Shown: positions 35,896 through 50,040 of the stretch, piece by piece
Layout: each line of letters begins with the position of its first letter
How positions within the stretch are numbered: the stretch's first letter is position 1
Assembly: GCA_038380795.1 (NCBI GenBank)
Contig: CM076275.1
Location: 7,163,001-7,227,000 of the forward strand
Direction of reading: 5' to 3'
DNA length: 64,000 bases
DNA from: Pyrocephalus nanus
Taxonomy: Eukaryota; Chordata; Aves; Passeriformes; Tyrannidae
Made by a program: the position numbers and the translations under genes
Notes under the pieces: generated by a model
Told to the model about the DNA's origin: nothing
Seen by the model: the letters and a program-made list of their open reading frames with translations, nothing else
The model's database searches: none

Positions 35896-38800
35896 TTCAG
35901 TTCTAATGAAGCTTCCAGTACTGCAGCTACTCAAAGAGTGACACTTGACTGGAAATCACAGGAGTTTTCCTGGCCATCTGGAAGCCAAGCTCATTTTCCT
36001 CCAAGTTTTTTCTCTTTGAAGCTTTCATGCCACAGCTTGGGAAAGCTTGCATGAACTGCTATGTCCTGCCCTTGAAAGTGTGGAAATTCCTTCAGGCTTG
36101 ATGGGCACTGTTGGCAGAAAGAGCAGATTTACGGACAGAAGGGACAAATGAACTCTCAGTATCCTTCTAAATGAGGAATAGCCCCACCTGAAGTTTTCCC
36201 ATATGAGCCGACTAGTTTCAGTTCAAGCACTACAGCAATTAGGAAAATGTTGCTTTTTGCTCACAGGGAATGATTAACATAAAGTTGTTTGTTTTGGTTC
36301 CCCCCCCCCCCCTCCCCCCCGCTCTTCTTTCTGAATGAGTCCTGTTAAAACTCAACCAGGGCTGGAACGGCACTTAGAATCATCACTGTGCCAGGAGGTA
36401 ACACTAAGCCAGAGGTAAAACTCCTACAAAATGTTTTTCTTGGAATTCCTCACCTTGCTCTCAAGAGTCAAGTGCAGGGAGGTGGATGTTCACACAGTTC
36501 TGTAGATTCCTTCCCGTTGATGGTAAAGAATAATGAATAATATGCACTACATGTACATATGTGTCACCTGCAGCCCTCTGGGGTGACACAGGGAAGGATT
36601 CTGCTGGGGGAACTGCTACACAGGTCAAGTGGAAGCTGCAGGTTTTCCCTTCCAGCCCTGTGCTGTGTGTGGGCGTGCTCGAGCTTTGCTCTGAGCTGAT
36701 TAGCTCTGTGATAGCTGCACTCTTCTGGTTGCAGTGTGTTTGGATTCAGTGATGTGCTGGAGTTACAGTCACTTAACAAGACACAACCCATCAGCTGAGC
36801 TCTGTAATACCCCTGCCTGTGCTCCCAGCACGCTCCAGCAGCAAAGGAGTGCAGTTTGGTGTCAATGCCTTTCCCTGAGGTCAAGTGGGGTCAAATTACG
36901 TCACAGATGATGCTGCTTGGAGCCTGCGTGTGCTGGGCTTGTAGTTCAGCAGAATATAGTACTTTCTGGTGTAAATGTATATCTGAGTCTCTTGTCTGTT
37001 TGTTTTGGGATGACTGTGAAAGCTTTCAGGAGACCCCATCTATGAATGGCTCTTGGGTTAGTGTGGAAGAAATGAATGTGAGTGTGATACCAGCAAGACC
37101 AAGGGAAATAATACACAGTTGTGAGTGTGGAGACTGGGCAGCCATGTATCTCATTGCCAGGATCAATGGATACATGTGCTTTACTCTGGAAAAGAATCCT
37201 TCCTTTCCCTGTCTTCCTCAAGCCCAGTTCTTGCGCTCCTCAGCTTAAACAGAACAAAGTATGATGATATCCAGTACCCTACAGGACTGAGAACAGTGGA
37301 CAGTCAGCTGTGGGTTAGCAAGGAATGATTAATTTTTCCAGAACACTGCACTGCTCTTTTATAAAACATATTAGTGTTGTTATAAATCAATGAACATGGT
37401 TTATAATAGCAATGATGCCCTTGAAATCTGTTAATACTGCAGTCAGTGGTGGTTTGCCAGAGCATTTAGTGTCCTTGGTCTCACCTTGGGCTATTAACTA
37501 ACAAATCGGTTATTAGCCAGTGGTAATGACCAATTTTCTAGGGATGATTGCTTAAATATTGCCCACCTTGAAAAGAGAATTATTGCTCAACTGAAAACTG
37601 AACCCTTATTTTCAACTCGACAGAGCTAATGATCTTATCTGATTCCTTTATCTTCCTCCACCTACTCAGAGGTGGTCTCAGACAGTACCGCTAGAGAGTG
37701 GCTTCACCTCCTGCCTTCTGTGACTTGAATCCAGGAAAAGTTCCATATTTAATATTTATTCCCTAAGCATCGGTGGATGAAGACAGATGGTAATGAAAGC
37801 AGCGTTGCTGAGAGTGACCACAATGATAATAGATTCTTTATGATGTCCAGAAATCCTGGACTCTCAGTCTCGGCTTAAATGTAGCATGGCGCCAAGCCCG
37901 TCACCTTAAGCTTAGCATTCCTGTCATCTCCCTGACCTGTCTTTAGACCTGATGAGTGCAGGCTGCACTAAAGGCATCAATCTGTCTTTCTCCCCCTATA
38001 AATGTTTTAAATACCCAAAGCTGGTCACAAATGACACATTCTGCAAGAAAACCTTTTTAAAATGGGGGCTGGGAGGCAAAATATCTAGGGTAAAAAAAAA
38101 GGGGAACATTTACTCTGGAGCTCATTGGATATATGTTTGTTAACCTGTTATATGTTGGGGGTATATGGCTGTGGTTTGTGTTTTCTGCTTCTTACTCATG
38201 GTTTAAATGCTTTTGGAATCACAAACTTCTCCATTTTTTCAGGAGAAGTGCAAACAACTATGTATGAATTTAGTACATGGAGAGTGGAGTTTTGGCTGTT
38301 AACTTTTGAGGATCCCTTAGGACTTACCAAGGACTGAGTGCCACAGAGTGAATGAGAAGGTTATGACTAGGAGTTGAATTTCCCTCTCAGGTTAATTCTG
38401 CTGCTAAATAAACACTCTGCATTTCAGAAATGAAAACACCTAAGTGTGGCTGTAACCAGCAGTAGTTTGGACCTTGTGTGGTTGGAGTGGGCTTGGAAAA
38501 AGAAGTCAGAGGAAAAATTTGGGCAGCACGTTTGGGTTCTTGATCCCCTGGGGCCAGTGATCCTCTCTGGTACCTCCTCACACATGAGCTGTCCTGCAGG
38601 GTGCAGTTCCTCCACTGGATTTCCTGCCCAGCTGCAGGGCCAGGCCCACTTTTGGCAAAGCCAGAAAAGAAGTCCATGATATCCTCAGGCTTGGAGGGTA
38701 TTGTGTGCTTCTCTCTCTCTTCCTCCATCAGGAATGTGTAAATGAGAATTAAAACCTGTGCTATGGCACCAGTTGGACTCGTCTTCTCACTGCCCAGAAG

Positions 38801-39167
38801 TCTCTGGCCTGTAGAGACAGCAGTGGCTTAGGAAAATTAAAACCAACCCAGAAAACAAAAAAAATAGTGTTCTGTGGACAAGCAGCTTCTTCTATTTTTA
38901 TACCAACCTCTGTTTTTATTTGTTTTATTTCTCTTTTCCTTAAAGGCTGTGCAGTTTGTGCTGTGAATAATAAAAGCTGTATATGCCACTGAACTCAGGA
39001 AAATCAATGACAAAAGTCGCTGTGAGTCCTAGGAGGTTGAGATGTACATGTCAAATACTTGAGGAGAGGTGAAGGTGAATTATTATCTAAAACTGGAAAG
39101 GCTCATAAGCCTCCTACTGAGGAATGTGATGTCTTTGTTCTCTGGTAGTGTTACACTATTCCAGTTT
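35896..39167. other. Intergenic desert, block 9
   Basis: Unique DNA with a C-rich run at 36300-36320 (13 C, T, 7 C). A 130-codon frame at 36856-37248 starts at a non-ATG codon and shows no domain. No exon is recognised. Confidence 0.5.
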
Positions 39168-39230
39168 TTTATGGTTGGACTTGATAATCTTAAGGGTATT
39201 TTCCAACCTAAATGATTCTTTGATTCTATT
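39168..39230 (+). mobile_element. CR1 LINE 3' end fragment
   Basis: 'tggttggacttgataatctt', 'aagggtattttccaacctaa' and 'atgattctttgattct' are the last ~60 bp of a CR1 in plus orientation, including the short terminal repeat. Strongly 5'-truncated. Confidence 0.88.
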
Positions 39231-41340
39231 ATATAAAATAGCAACATTTGAGTCACTACAAAAAGAGTGCGACATGGGTGTAAGAATCTCTGTCTTACAG
39301 GGCAGCAGTGAAAAATCAGGCCTACAGAGCAGGGAATGAATCTTCTAAGATGCTGCTGGATAAATAAATAAATAGACTTTCTTTTTTCTTACTTTCCAAA
39401 CAAGAGCAACATGCAGTGCTCTTCATCTGTCTGAGACAGCAGGAACAATCTGCTGGGGACATCAGGGAGCATCTTTCTTGCCTCCTCCACTCTCTACGCT
39501 GCCAGTGTCAGGTCGCTGGTGCTGGGTCTTGCTGAGATTCCCAGTCCAAGAGGAGTAAATAATGGATGTTGCACCAGCTGGCTTGTTGGCCTGTAAAATT
39601 CTGTTTCTGAGCACAGGATAAAAGAAGAGGAAAAAAAAAAAAGTGTTCTCCTGTCCCTATTGCTAATACTGCTTCACTCTAAAGTATATAATGTAGCTTC
39701 TACCTAGCAATGTTTTTAAAAGAGTGAGTGCATTAGGCCATAGCATAGAGTGTGATGGGGCTCTGCAATTATCAGTTTACTGTAGTTAATTAGGTATGCC
39801 ACTGATTTACATAAGTTAAAACAGAGCCTCATAACTGTCAATAGTGCTCTAAAAATTCAGGAATGACAAAACATAAGACTTCCCTGTGCAGGGTGCAGCC
39901 AGGATATGAAGGGGAAAGGAGTTTTGGAACTGTGTGGCTACTACCATATCACAAGAGCTGAGGTATAAGCTGGGTGTGTGCCCCTTTCAAAAGCTGATGG
40001 CTGTCACTCTGGCCTCACTGAGAGCTGAGATTGATTCCCACAGAGAGCAGCTTTATGCCAATACTAGCAGCGTTGGAATCTCCCTTCCTTGAACCAAGTA
40101 TCTTGAGGACAGGGATTTAGGGAGAGATGTCCAAAGTGACTTCCTGGTCCAACTGGAAATACTTGAAAAATGCCTGCATTTCAGAAAGTGAATGCTGGAT
40201 TCTGCTTGAAAACTCACTGAGTGATTGGAGCCCTCAGAACAGAAGTCTCCATGATCACTATGCATTTTGGAAAGCCTAGTTGTTGCACTGTCAAACTTTT
40301 GAGTAGCAATATGAAGCAGGTAAAGCTCAACGATAATTAGGCCTTTGCTTTTGAGGCAGAATATGAAGTCTCAGGAGAGGCACTAAAACTTGGCATGACA
40401 AAGAGCAAAGCAAATTAAATCATGGTCATGCAGCTGAAATTTCCCCCTTTCAGTAACTCACAGTACACACAAATGCACCTTAACTTGCAAAATTTATTGC
40501 CACCACCAGGAGTTGCAACCAGCAATACTGTCATAGCCTCAAGAAACAATGATTTTCTTTCTGTTTTCAACTGACTTTGTGTAAGTCTTTATGGCACTTT
40601 CTATGGGCCCCAAACCCCAAAGAATAAATTAGCCCAGTAGGTCAGTAGAGAAAAGGTTAACACTGTTCCTCTGGGGAGAGAGTCTGCTAAAAATTGAGTG
40701 GAAGGACTGGGCAGCTGTAGGGCCTTATCTGCCCAATGGAGAGGAGACTTCATGAGAGAAGCAACTTAAAAAGAAAGAAAAGAGGTCAAGGGCTTTGTCA
40801 GAACTCTTTTACCATGGTGAGCATTTTCTTTCTGCTTTTACTTGCCTTTCCTCAAAGTGTCTGTAAGATGCTTCTAACAGTAGGATTATTTTGTTTTGGA
40901 AGCACTAGGGGCTGTAAGTAGGGTGCTGGGTACCTCTTTTCTTCTGAGGGTCCTCTGCAGAGGACAGAGAGCAAATTTACCCTAATTGTTTTTGATCTGA
41001 GGGATGGCTGCATTTGTCTAGGGCCTTTAGATCAGTGTGGGCTCTCATCCAAAGGCAGGTTGAACTCTTAAGAGCCATGGGCTGCAGTAACTTCTGCCTG
41101 GGAACAGCAGGTTTGGAGCTTTCTGAAAGTTTCTGACTTGCCATATGGGGTGTAAACACCACACATGGAGTGGGGCTGTCCAAGAAATCCTGGACATATG
41201 GTATTCTGTGATGTGGTATGTTCTCTGTCACTGGAAACTTTCCTATAGATATTGGATGGCTTTCTAAAAGATAGCTGAATTCATTTGCAGCTATTGGACT
41301 CAAATGTGGAATTTAATTTAGAGAAGCCCTACGGCCTGTG
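39231..41340. other. Intergenic, no recognised feature
   Basis: Unique sequence with a 12-A run at 39631-39642. I see nothing else. Confidence 0.5.
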
Positions 41341-41392
41341 TGGTGCAGGAGACAAGACTGGGTGATCAGTAGTACCTTCTGGCTTAAAATCA
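41341..41392 (+). mobile_element. Possible ancient CR1/L3-type tail
   Basis: 'gactgggtgatcagtagtac' followed by 'cttctggcttaaaatc' resembles the tail 'gactagatgatcataatggt' followed by 'cccttctggccttaaaatct' found in older CR1 and L3-like LINEs. No terminal repeat survives. Low confidence. Confidence 0.4.
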
Positions 41393-42706
41393 CAACAGCC
41401 TAAATCTCTAATATATCTAGTTAAAAGCTGGCTTTGGCTTTTACAATGGCCAAGTTGCCCCCAGCAGTGTGATTTTTCCTAAGCCTTAACCTAGAAAGGA
41501 CTGCCAAAAACTTCTGCTACAAGGAGCACAGGCATGTACGCACTGTGCTATACGTCTGCTCTGTATGTTTGTGGTGAGCAAAATATAAATCTTTCCAGTA
41601 AAAGAACTCAGAAGAAATCTGTCTGCCAAGTTACTTTCTTCCTTGGCTGGGAGTTTAAGGGAACCTTTTTTTCCTCCTTGTTATTTAAGTGAGAAAACAA
41701 TTGAATAGATTCTCTGGTTCTGACCCCTGCTCTCCAAGGCTCCTGCTCGCACCGCCCTGGGTTTTGCAGAGCTTCACAGGGGAAATCAGGAGCAAAGAGT
41801 TCAATTCTTAGGGCTTATCTGAGCAGGAAGTTAGTACAGAATAAGTTTGGGGGTATGTTTTAGGCACTGTAACTGTTCTGTGTTAAATCCCAGAGCAGAT
41901 GTTCTTCTCTACTAAAGTGTCTTTGTGCAACTTTCCAAGTGGATTAATTTAAATTACAGAAAAGGTACCTGTAACTCAGAACTTTGTGAAATGGCTGCTG
42001 TTTTTTCAATTTTAATTCTCATTTATTTTTTGCTCCCTTGCTGTATGGTCAAGTCTTTACTAGAGCACGATTGAGACTTGCTTAGAGTGGCTGAAGAGAA
42101 TATTGAAGTTTTTCCACTTTTAGAAGGCCAGAATAAAGCAGATACATTATTCTCTTTTAGTGGAACAGACAATGAGATTTCAGGGTTCAAAAAACCTTGT
42201 AGGCAGCGTCTCTCAAGGTTTTGATAGGAACATTCACCTGAATGACACTTGCAGGAAACAATCATAAGTCTGAAGAAAAAAATTTGTAATCATTCTGTTT
42301 TTAATCCCAGTAAATGTTAATTATAGCCACAACAAGGATATGGTCTGGCTTGGAGAAGCTCTGGCTTAAGCAGTGCAAGTGCAAAGTTGGGGAGGGTCGC
42401 TACAATATCATTATGTGGAATAACTTTGCTGATTACAGCATGGAAGCTGTAGGTGCAAACAACCTATTAGATGAAATTTTCCCCAGCAAGGTGGTAAAGT
42501 TGTTTCTTCTGGCATTTCATGTGTTGATTTATCCATACTTCCTGTAAAACTCTTCCAAGCAATGGACATCCCAGGAGTGATGATCGGGATGTGCACTGGA
42601 AGTTGACCACTGTTAAAGGCTGCCGGGAAATGGGGTGATACATCCCTTAGATACTGCAGCACATCTGTGGCTGCCTGAAAGACAGTTCTACTTGCATGAA
42701 CAGCAG
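41393..42706. other. Intergenic, no recognised feature
   Basis: Unique DNA with no exon, repeat or motif that I can support. Confidence 0.5.
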
Positions 42707-43066
42707 TCATAAAGGCTCAGTTATCTCTACCTTCATCAGGCTTTCTTCTTGCTGAGATTCCTGTGCTTTCTGCCGTGTGGTGTGAAGTTTTGATGCATGT
42801 CCAGTGCCATGGTGGAGACACAGGAGATCAGAGCAGAAAGAGCAGATCCAGAATGACACAAACACCAGAATGACAGGAACATCTGGAAACTCCATTTGGA
42901 GTGTGGATTCCCAGATGGTGTTGAGCTGGGGAGGAGGGGTGAAAATTGGGCTGCAGACGGCAGACAGTCTCACCTTGCCTTGGCTGCTTGGAGAGAAAGG
43001 AGATGGAGGGGTCAGTAGCAACAGAAAAACAATGAGGAAGGAAGATCTACTGAAGCTTGTCTCCAT
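42707..43066 (-). other. Unrecognised 119-codon open frame (probably chance)
   Basis: An ATG at 43066-43064 opens 119 codons to a TGA at 42709-42707. The start resembles a signal peptide: METSFSRSS, then FLIVFLLLL, then a Pro/Ser-rich stretch. A second hydrophobic stretch (VPVILVFVSFWICSF) lies near residues 60-75, and the tail is polar. Within the frame the minus strand reads CAAG|GTGAGA at 42974/42973, a good donor consensus. I recognise no homologous family. About ten frames of this length are expected by chance in this much DNA. Confidence 0.15.
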
Positions 43067-45689
43067 TCTCTCATCCCTTTCCACTGCCTTCCGCTGCCTT
43101 GGCCAAGTTGCCTGATGAATTTTCCTACTCTCAGCTCTTGGCTTTTTTCTTTGAACTCATGCTGTGCTCTGCTCCCAGGTGGCTTCTCCTGTGCCCCTGT
43201 GCTTCCCCTCTGTCAAGCACATCATTAAAACTCATTCCTTCCAAAAGGTAATTTATACACTCATAACACTCCAGACTAAATATCTGGGGATTTTCAAAGG
43301 GAAACAGTAGAAATCATTTCCAAACATGCTAACTTTGCTATCATTTCTAGTTCTACCATTCTCCCTCCCCTTCCCCCAAGTTTCTATTGGTTTTACTCAA
43401 ATTTGAGGACACCAGCCCCAAGGTGACACTTATTTCTTAAGAGCCTGGGAGACTGAAAAAGATTATGTTTAAGTAAATATGATACATTGCTCATTTACAA
43501 CAGCTAATGAACAGATGAAACTGCCAGGTAGAGTTTTGTCTTAACAACCTGACTTGAGAGCAGATTTTGATCTCCTCCTTCAGTGCTGAAGGCTATTTTT
43601 TTCTCTTAGTAACCCTGCCAGTACATTCTGTAAAAGGCAGCACATCCTATCCTTTCTGTTAATAAAGAACCCACCATTTCTGTAAAGACCTTCCTAAAAA
43701 GCCAGGAAGAGGTAAACAGTGAACTTGGCTTCCTCTGGTATTACTTTCTTCTCCACCTGTCTATATAGTTTGTAACATGCTACTTGTATTATGTAGGTCA
43801 TGAATAATAAAGTAGTTTGGCTGGAACTAAACAAAGACAACAGGTAGGAGGGTCAGGTTTGCTATTTCCTTTGCAAACACTTGCAGTTTTTTCCCAGCAC
43901 AGATGACCAACAAAAGCATCAATACTCTTTCAGGGCTTGTGGGGTGCCAAAGATTTTACAGTCTGTTTGCTACGATGCTGTGCTGCTTGGGTAAAAATTT
44001 TCAGTGATGTCAGATGAAAAAACCTTCACCTTGACACATGATGGTGGTGGTTCTTATCTTTCATTATAAACTTGGTAACCCTTTACCCATTGCTTGAACT
44101 GACAGTAGGCTATCTTCTCACAGCCCAGGAAACCTCTGCTGCTTTGCTTAATACTTTTCCCTCCAGTGTCCTTTTGTGGTGGTCTCAGCCAAACCTTGCA
44201 GGTGAAGGTGAAACACATCAAATAAAATACTCTTGCAGCAGTGCTGGTTCGGCCAGGGATGAAAATAAAATGAAAACACCTGATTATATTTCCAGCTCTG
44301 TTTGGCAGGTCCAAAGACTTTGGGGGAAACACAAAGAGACACCAAACACTGTAGTAAGTTTGAGCTACATAATAACAGAGTATTCATTAGTCATAAAAAG
44401 TAGTTAATAATTTTAATCATAGCATGAAATGGCAAATAGTTCCAAAGTGGGCAGATATGCAGCAGTTGCTTTGCTTCCCTTATAAAGAGAGCACAAAATA
44501 ACAAGTACAGTGTGTAACCAAGCAGTAATATTGTATTTTATAGTCTCTGGCAATAAGTTAATAATGGCTCTGTGGTGTTAAGGGCTCAGGACAATTTTAA
44601 AGGAATTTGATATTTTGGTCATCCAGGGAACCATTTTTAAAGTGAGGCTGGTCTTATTCACGTGATGAAGCTCAGAAATCATAGAAGTTGACCTGCAACA
44701 AAAGTGAACAAACAAAGAAAGGCTTTTTGATTCTATCATAAACATTTGGCTGTAAATCACCACCAGCCTCAGAACACACTTTAGAAATATGACATTATTT
44801 GACATTTTCTTAGCTGTCAGGCAGAAAGCTCCAGCTCCTGGATCATACAGATTTAGTTTAATGTGAAAGTACAGTAAGTTACCAGGCACCTTTCATGATT
44901 ATATCAACAGCACTTTCTGTTGGCTGACACATCAGGCTTGTTTAAAATCATTAGACCAAAGCAAACATGCTTCTCTTGGCCTTTTTTATTTTCTCATCAT
45001 TTCTGAAATTGATCAATTATAGAAGATTTTGAGAAAGTAGTAATAAAACCCAAACAGAAGACAGACAGTTTAAGAGCCAACAGTTAAATCACATTATTAA
45101 CAGCAAAGTGGTGTTTTATGACTTTGGAATAAACAAATTTACTAATCTGAAAGCTGTCTCTCCTGTTTCTCGCTCTTTTCTTCACAACTGCAATTTATAA
45201 GAAGAAGCTGTCCAGCTGCATTTCAGGGACACAAAAGAAAGCAGCTTCTGTGTGAAAATTAGAAATAGATTTCAATTTTCTTGCTGCTGTTGTAACTAAA
45301 CAGTCTGTTAACCTATTTAAATAGGAGAACATGCTGTATATTCCTGTTCTAGAATACATCAAAAGTAATGTGATTATGCCTGTTTTCATACAGCCCTATC
45401 TTACTGTTACCTAGATGCTTTTACATGAACAATACATGGAATTAGTTCCACATTTCTTCTCTTACAATTAGCATATTAATGTACCAGACAGATAATGCTA
45501 AAAAGCCTGGATGCTTGAGCACACACAGTGCCTTCTTCATTGAGCTCCAACACTCGGCTCCTGTGAGTCCTCAGGAATGTCTCTGTACATGCTCGGCGTC
45601 CTGCTTGTCCTGAGAGCAGCCCTGACCTGTGGACCACAGCTGAGATACGTCAGGAGCTTATTTACTTTTTTGGCCTCAGAAATTCCATT
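43067..45689. other. Intergenic, no recognised feature
   Basis: Unique AT-rich DNA with no exon, RNA gene or mobile element recognised. Confidence 0.5.
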
Positions 45690-45690
45690 A

Positions 45691-45722
<32 letters not shown>
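45690..45722. repeat. Poly(A) tract, 33 bp with one G
   Basis: Twenty A, one G, twelve A. It is the only long A run on this strand; most other homopolymers here are T. The upstream sequence is not a retrocopy that I recognise. Confidence 0.92.
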
Positions 45723-45725
<3 letters not shown>

Positions 45726-48225
45726 TCAGTGTCAGGCTGCCCACAGTGGGGCCTTTGCTTTTCCTGTGGAAGTGTGTGGATGTGTTTACGTATGCACATC
45801 ATGCCTACGTGCATTTCTCGATATGTGCAGGAGATTTGAGGAGATTTGAGATTTCTAAATACCCAGTGCTCACACACATGTTTTTATTATAGTCCTGTAG
45901 GTATATTTACAGCTATGCATCCAGTATGTATGTGCATCCATGCCATGCATTTTTGTGTTTCTGTATGTAACGTGGATGTTCAGTCTCCCGTGACTTTATG
46001 TGTCAGGGATCCAGCATTGCTAGTGAAAGTTTCTAATCTTTAGTCTATCTTGGTGAAACACTAATGAACTCATAAAAACAGGAAGCAGTGGAAAACAAAT
46101 GAATTTCAGCTGGTGTTTGAAGAGCTGTCAGATCCCCTCGCTGAAATGTTTCAGAGGAACATCTTTCTGATAAAACCTCTGAGAAAAGTGGAGGAGTTTC
46201 AGAAGAGTGATTGGAAAAACAGGATGCCGACTGGCAGGCTTTGCTAATGCATTGCATCTGTAAAGACTCCAGCAACTGAGCACAGCATTAGCTATGTGAG
46301 AGCCACGGAACTAGGGAAAGTTATTACATCTGAGCGTGATGGGAAGGAGGGGGAAGGGGAAAAGCAGGCTGCTCCCTTTATGCATCTTGAAGTTTGCAGT
46401 TTTCTTGAGCTTTTGACATTTTTCATTCCATCTACTTGGCTGTCAGCACGCAGACTTAATTCTAACCCTGATGAACAGTGCTGCTTTGCTGCCCAATATC
46501 ATCTTTCCTCTGAGGCTCTCCAAGCATTTCACAAATGTTAAGGAAGCTTTGCAATACCTGCATGAGACAAAGCAAGGACTTGCTGGCTTCACATAGGATG
46601 CTGTAGTGTCTGCACCTCTTTGGCAGATGCTATCCTCATTTTATGGCTTATATTATGGGATTGCAGGATCCTTGAGTTTCTACTGATTTCCCCTTTCCTC
46701 CATTCCAGAGTTTCTGTGACTGTTAAACCTACCTTCTGGTGCTGGCAATTGGTTTTGGGGGCCTCCTTCTCCCACTGTCTAGAATAGGAGTCTGTTGCTT
46801 TTTGTCTTAATTCCTGCTTGACTCATGCTCTTGAAAATCAGGGTGTGGGAGTACAACTGGAGCAGGGCCCACACAGATAAAGGAGCTCAAGGATATTCTT
46901 GGTTCCTACACTGGATATAGTTGTGCTTCAGAAAGCTAAGAAATGGGTCCCTAGAACCAGAAGACTGTTAAAAATGTAGAATGTAGTGACCTAGCAGCGA
47001 GTGTGAAGAAAATTTTAGCAGAACTATTGGTAACACAGAACCAGTCCTGGCTCTGTGGCTTTACCCACATCCTTTCAGTTCTGCTTTCACTAGAGTCGTC
47101 CCCCTGAGATGAAATACCATCCAAGGGACACATGGGAGAGAAGGAGCCTCTCTGTAGGGTCTCGCTTGTGTGAGACTAATACAACATGCCAGCCTTACAC
47201 AACCTACAACTTTGTGCATTTTCCCTCCTGAAGCCAGTTGTTTCTCATTTCTTTGCATTTAATCAATCTGCAATTCAGCAAAACACTTACACATGAGCTT
47301 TCCTTACTCAGCAAAGCACTGAAACTTCTGTCTGCAAAGAATCTCCCATCTCTTCAGAGAATGAGGATTACACACGCCTTGTTTGAAGTTGGTGAGCCCG
47401 ATGCATCGTGGTGGAGCTGAGAACTGCCCTTGGATGTCTTTCTCGGGCTGTCACAGCCCTCTTTGGGGGAGTGACATGGAGAGTTGTAGGCTTTGTTTAT
47501 GCCTAAGCAGTTTCTAACATCCGAGTCACAGCAGCAGAAACTGCAATTCCAAACATCCTGATCTCTGCAAGAGGATCTAACAGCGGTCCCAGGAAAGCCA
47601 AGGACGAAGCAGCAACTGAAACAATGTAAACAGGAATGCATCTTTAAAACAACAAGATGCAGGAAAATATCTAAGAAAGCTGGTCTTCATTAAACCTTTT
47701 CTCAGCTGCCTCTCTCAGCAGTTCCCACTGCTGCTTCAGTGCATCCTACTTCTGTCTGCCCCTACAGCCCCTCCCTGGAAGACAGATGCTTTTGTGGGTG
47801 AAGCGTCAGGTTGGGAGCTGGGAGACTTAATTTTGCTACTGAGCTGGGCAAAAGCAGCATCACGTTTCCCTTTTCAGCGCCTGCCCTGTGATTTTTACCA
47901 CCCATGACTCCCAAAGGCCCCAGTTCATGCTTAGTTTCGTGTACATGAATCACAGCAGCTGTAGCTGGTGGGTTTCCATGTGTGTGGAAGGGGTTAGGAG
48001 GGTCACAGGGGCAGGCTGAGTGTGGATCTTCCAGGAAAAATTTCTGTTTGAGGAGATTGCTCAAAAAGTCGCTGCTCTCCCTTCTGAATGTCAGGCAGTG
48101 TTTACATAGATATAAAAATATTTTTCAATCAAATAAAAATTTCTGCTTCTTAATTTCTGTATGCTGTGCTCCTTCCATAACTAATTAATCACTGCGATGT
48201 CCTATGAAAAATGTAATTATCTCAG
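45723..48225. other. Intergenic, no recognised feature
   Basis: Unique DNA. A tandem GAGATTTGAG duplication lies at about 45833-45852. Nothing else is supported. Confidence 0.5.
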
Positions 48226-48330
48226 TTGTCATTGTCCCATTTCACAGGCAAGGAAAACCCTGGGGAAACCTTGGTGTGTTGTTGATCTCAGGAAGCCTGG
48301 GTGCCTCTCAAGCTTGAGACAAGATTTATA
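48226..48330 (-). mobile_element. Possible MIR-like relic, antisense
   Basis: 'attgtcccatttcacaggca' followed by 'aggaaaaccctggg' resembles the antisense MIR section 'attatccccattttacagat' followed by 'gaggaaactgagg'. The following 'ccttggtgtg..gcctgggtgcctc' is only a weak match to the rest. Confidence 0.4.
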
Positions 48331-50040
48331 AATCCTACCTTGGTTCTGGAAGGAAATGTCTGATGAAATGTATCATGTGCTTTTACTCACAGAGAAAAAG
48401 AACAATTTTCCTGTTTCTAACTTAATGCTTACTTGTCTGTTTGTTGCTTTGCTTTGATCTGCTTCATCTTTTTGAGGCAACTGGCTTCCTAGAGCAAGGT
48501 CTGCTGTCTGTTAGCTGATTACATACTGTGTTCAAACACCCACACTAACCCTGGCAGGCCCTTCACCTTCTGCATTATCTATTATTTTTGACTGGATAAA
48601 TACTTTGGCGTTGTGGGGTGTTTTGTTTGTTTGTTTTATTTGTGTAATCACTGGGTTGTTTAAAAGTGTTATCATAGTGAGGAGTTGCATTTTTTCTTTC
48701 AGATTGATGATATTTTGATAATAAAGAGTCCACTTCTATGAGATACACTTTGTTAATTTGCCAAAACTAAGGTAGAGCTCTAGGTCATGTTGTATAAAGG
48801 TGGCAGAAATGTCCAGTCACAGCTGGAGCTAACGTGTTTCTAACAGTAGTCAGTGCAAAAATGGAAATTTGGAACAATGGAAAGTCTTATGTTTCTGAGT
48901 CTGAGATTCTAGACATCTGAGTTTAGGAAGAATTTTAATTTTGGAACCAGCATCTGTCACACACATCCAGCTTCACACTATCATGTTCAGTAGTGTTGTC
49001 CAGTGCCTGCTTTGACTGGAAATCAGATACTGGATGAGAAGAGCTTTGTGCTCAGGTTGCTGTGGGGTTGTGTCCCTTGGCTTCAACCCCATCTTAGCTG
49101 TGGGACCCCCGTGAACTCAGACTCCCACAAATGGCCAGGGGATGTGTGACGTTGACTCTGCAAATCTGTTTCTCTGTGAAATTCTCTATTGTTCTGTGTT
49201 TGAGGCCTTGAGAACCCTCACCATCAGAAAAAAATAATTTGCCAGATGTCTTAATAAGCCCCGTGCATTGATGGTTCTATATAAGGAGGATTTTTTAAAG
49301 CAGCGGATGTTTATTTTTGGCAGCTTCTGTCATTTAATCATTTTCCTGCTCCAGCTACCCTCCAGAAAACTGATAAGTGTATCCTCTTCCCATCTTTCAA
49401 GTTTAGAGATGAGCCTCAGGACTGAGTCCAGTCTATATATTTGGCCCAAGCCCAAACACTGTCCGAACATGGCAGGTTTGGGGAAAATTCAGGTCCATGT
49501 GTAAAATCATGCAGGTTTTACAGAACCTTCAAATATGTTATTTTGCTTTTTTTCATTATGAATTTAAAGGCTTAGCTCGCATTTCTATTATTTAAAAAAA
49601 GCATCTATGTGTGTGTACATAACAGGAAAGAGAAATAGAACATCAACTTGAAAATCCTCCAGTTCTAATAAGGGAAACAGCTTTCTCATAGGTTCCCACA
49701 TCATCAGTCAGCTCATCACATGCATGCTGCTGCAAGACATTTTCCTTGTAATGAATTGAATAATCACATCTGTTTCTCAAGCTTGAGAAAAGTTTAAAAA
49801 GTCATTAACATTCTCCTGTTTCCATCACTGGCAGCATCTACTTTTTTTTTTTTTTTTTTTTTTTTTTAATCAGCATCTTGGCTGTGTAGACATGTGTGCA
49901 TGTGAAAAAATTGAAATTGTCTATGTGTGTGCATGTGTGTTCCTGCAGCTGAAGTGAGTGCATGTGTTTGTGTACATTTCCACACAGGCAGATGGCACCT
50001 GTTTCTGCACATGCACAGAGTCACCTCTTGCAGGCGTGAG
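48331..50040. other. Intergenic desert, block 10
   Basis: Unique AT-rich DNA with a 26-T run at 49842-49867 and a TG-rich stretch (49920-49975) just before the large CR1. No exon is recognised. Confidence 0.5.
49842..49867. repeat. Poly(T) tract, 26 bp
   Basis: Uninterrupted T run. No adjoining element is recognised. Confidence 0.92.

Noticed and set aside
36856..37248. 130-codon frame
   Set aside because: Non-ATG start and no recognisable domain. Taken as chance.
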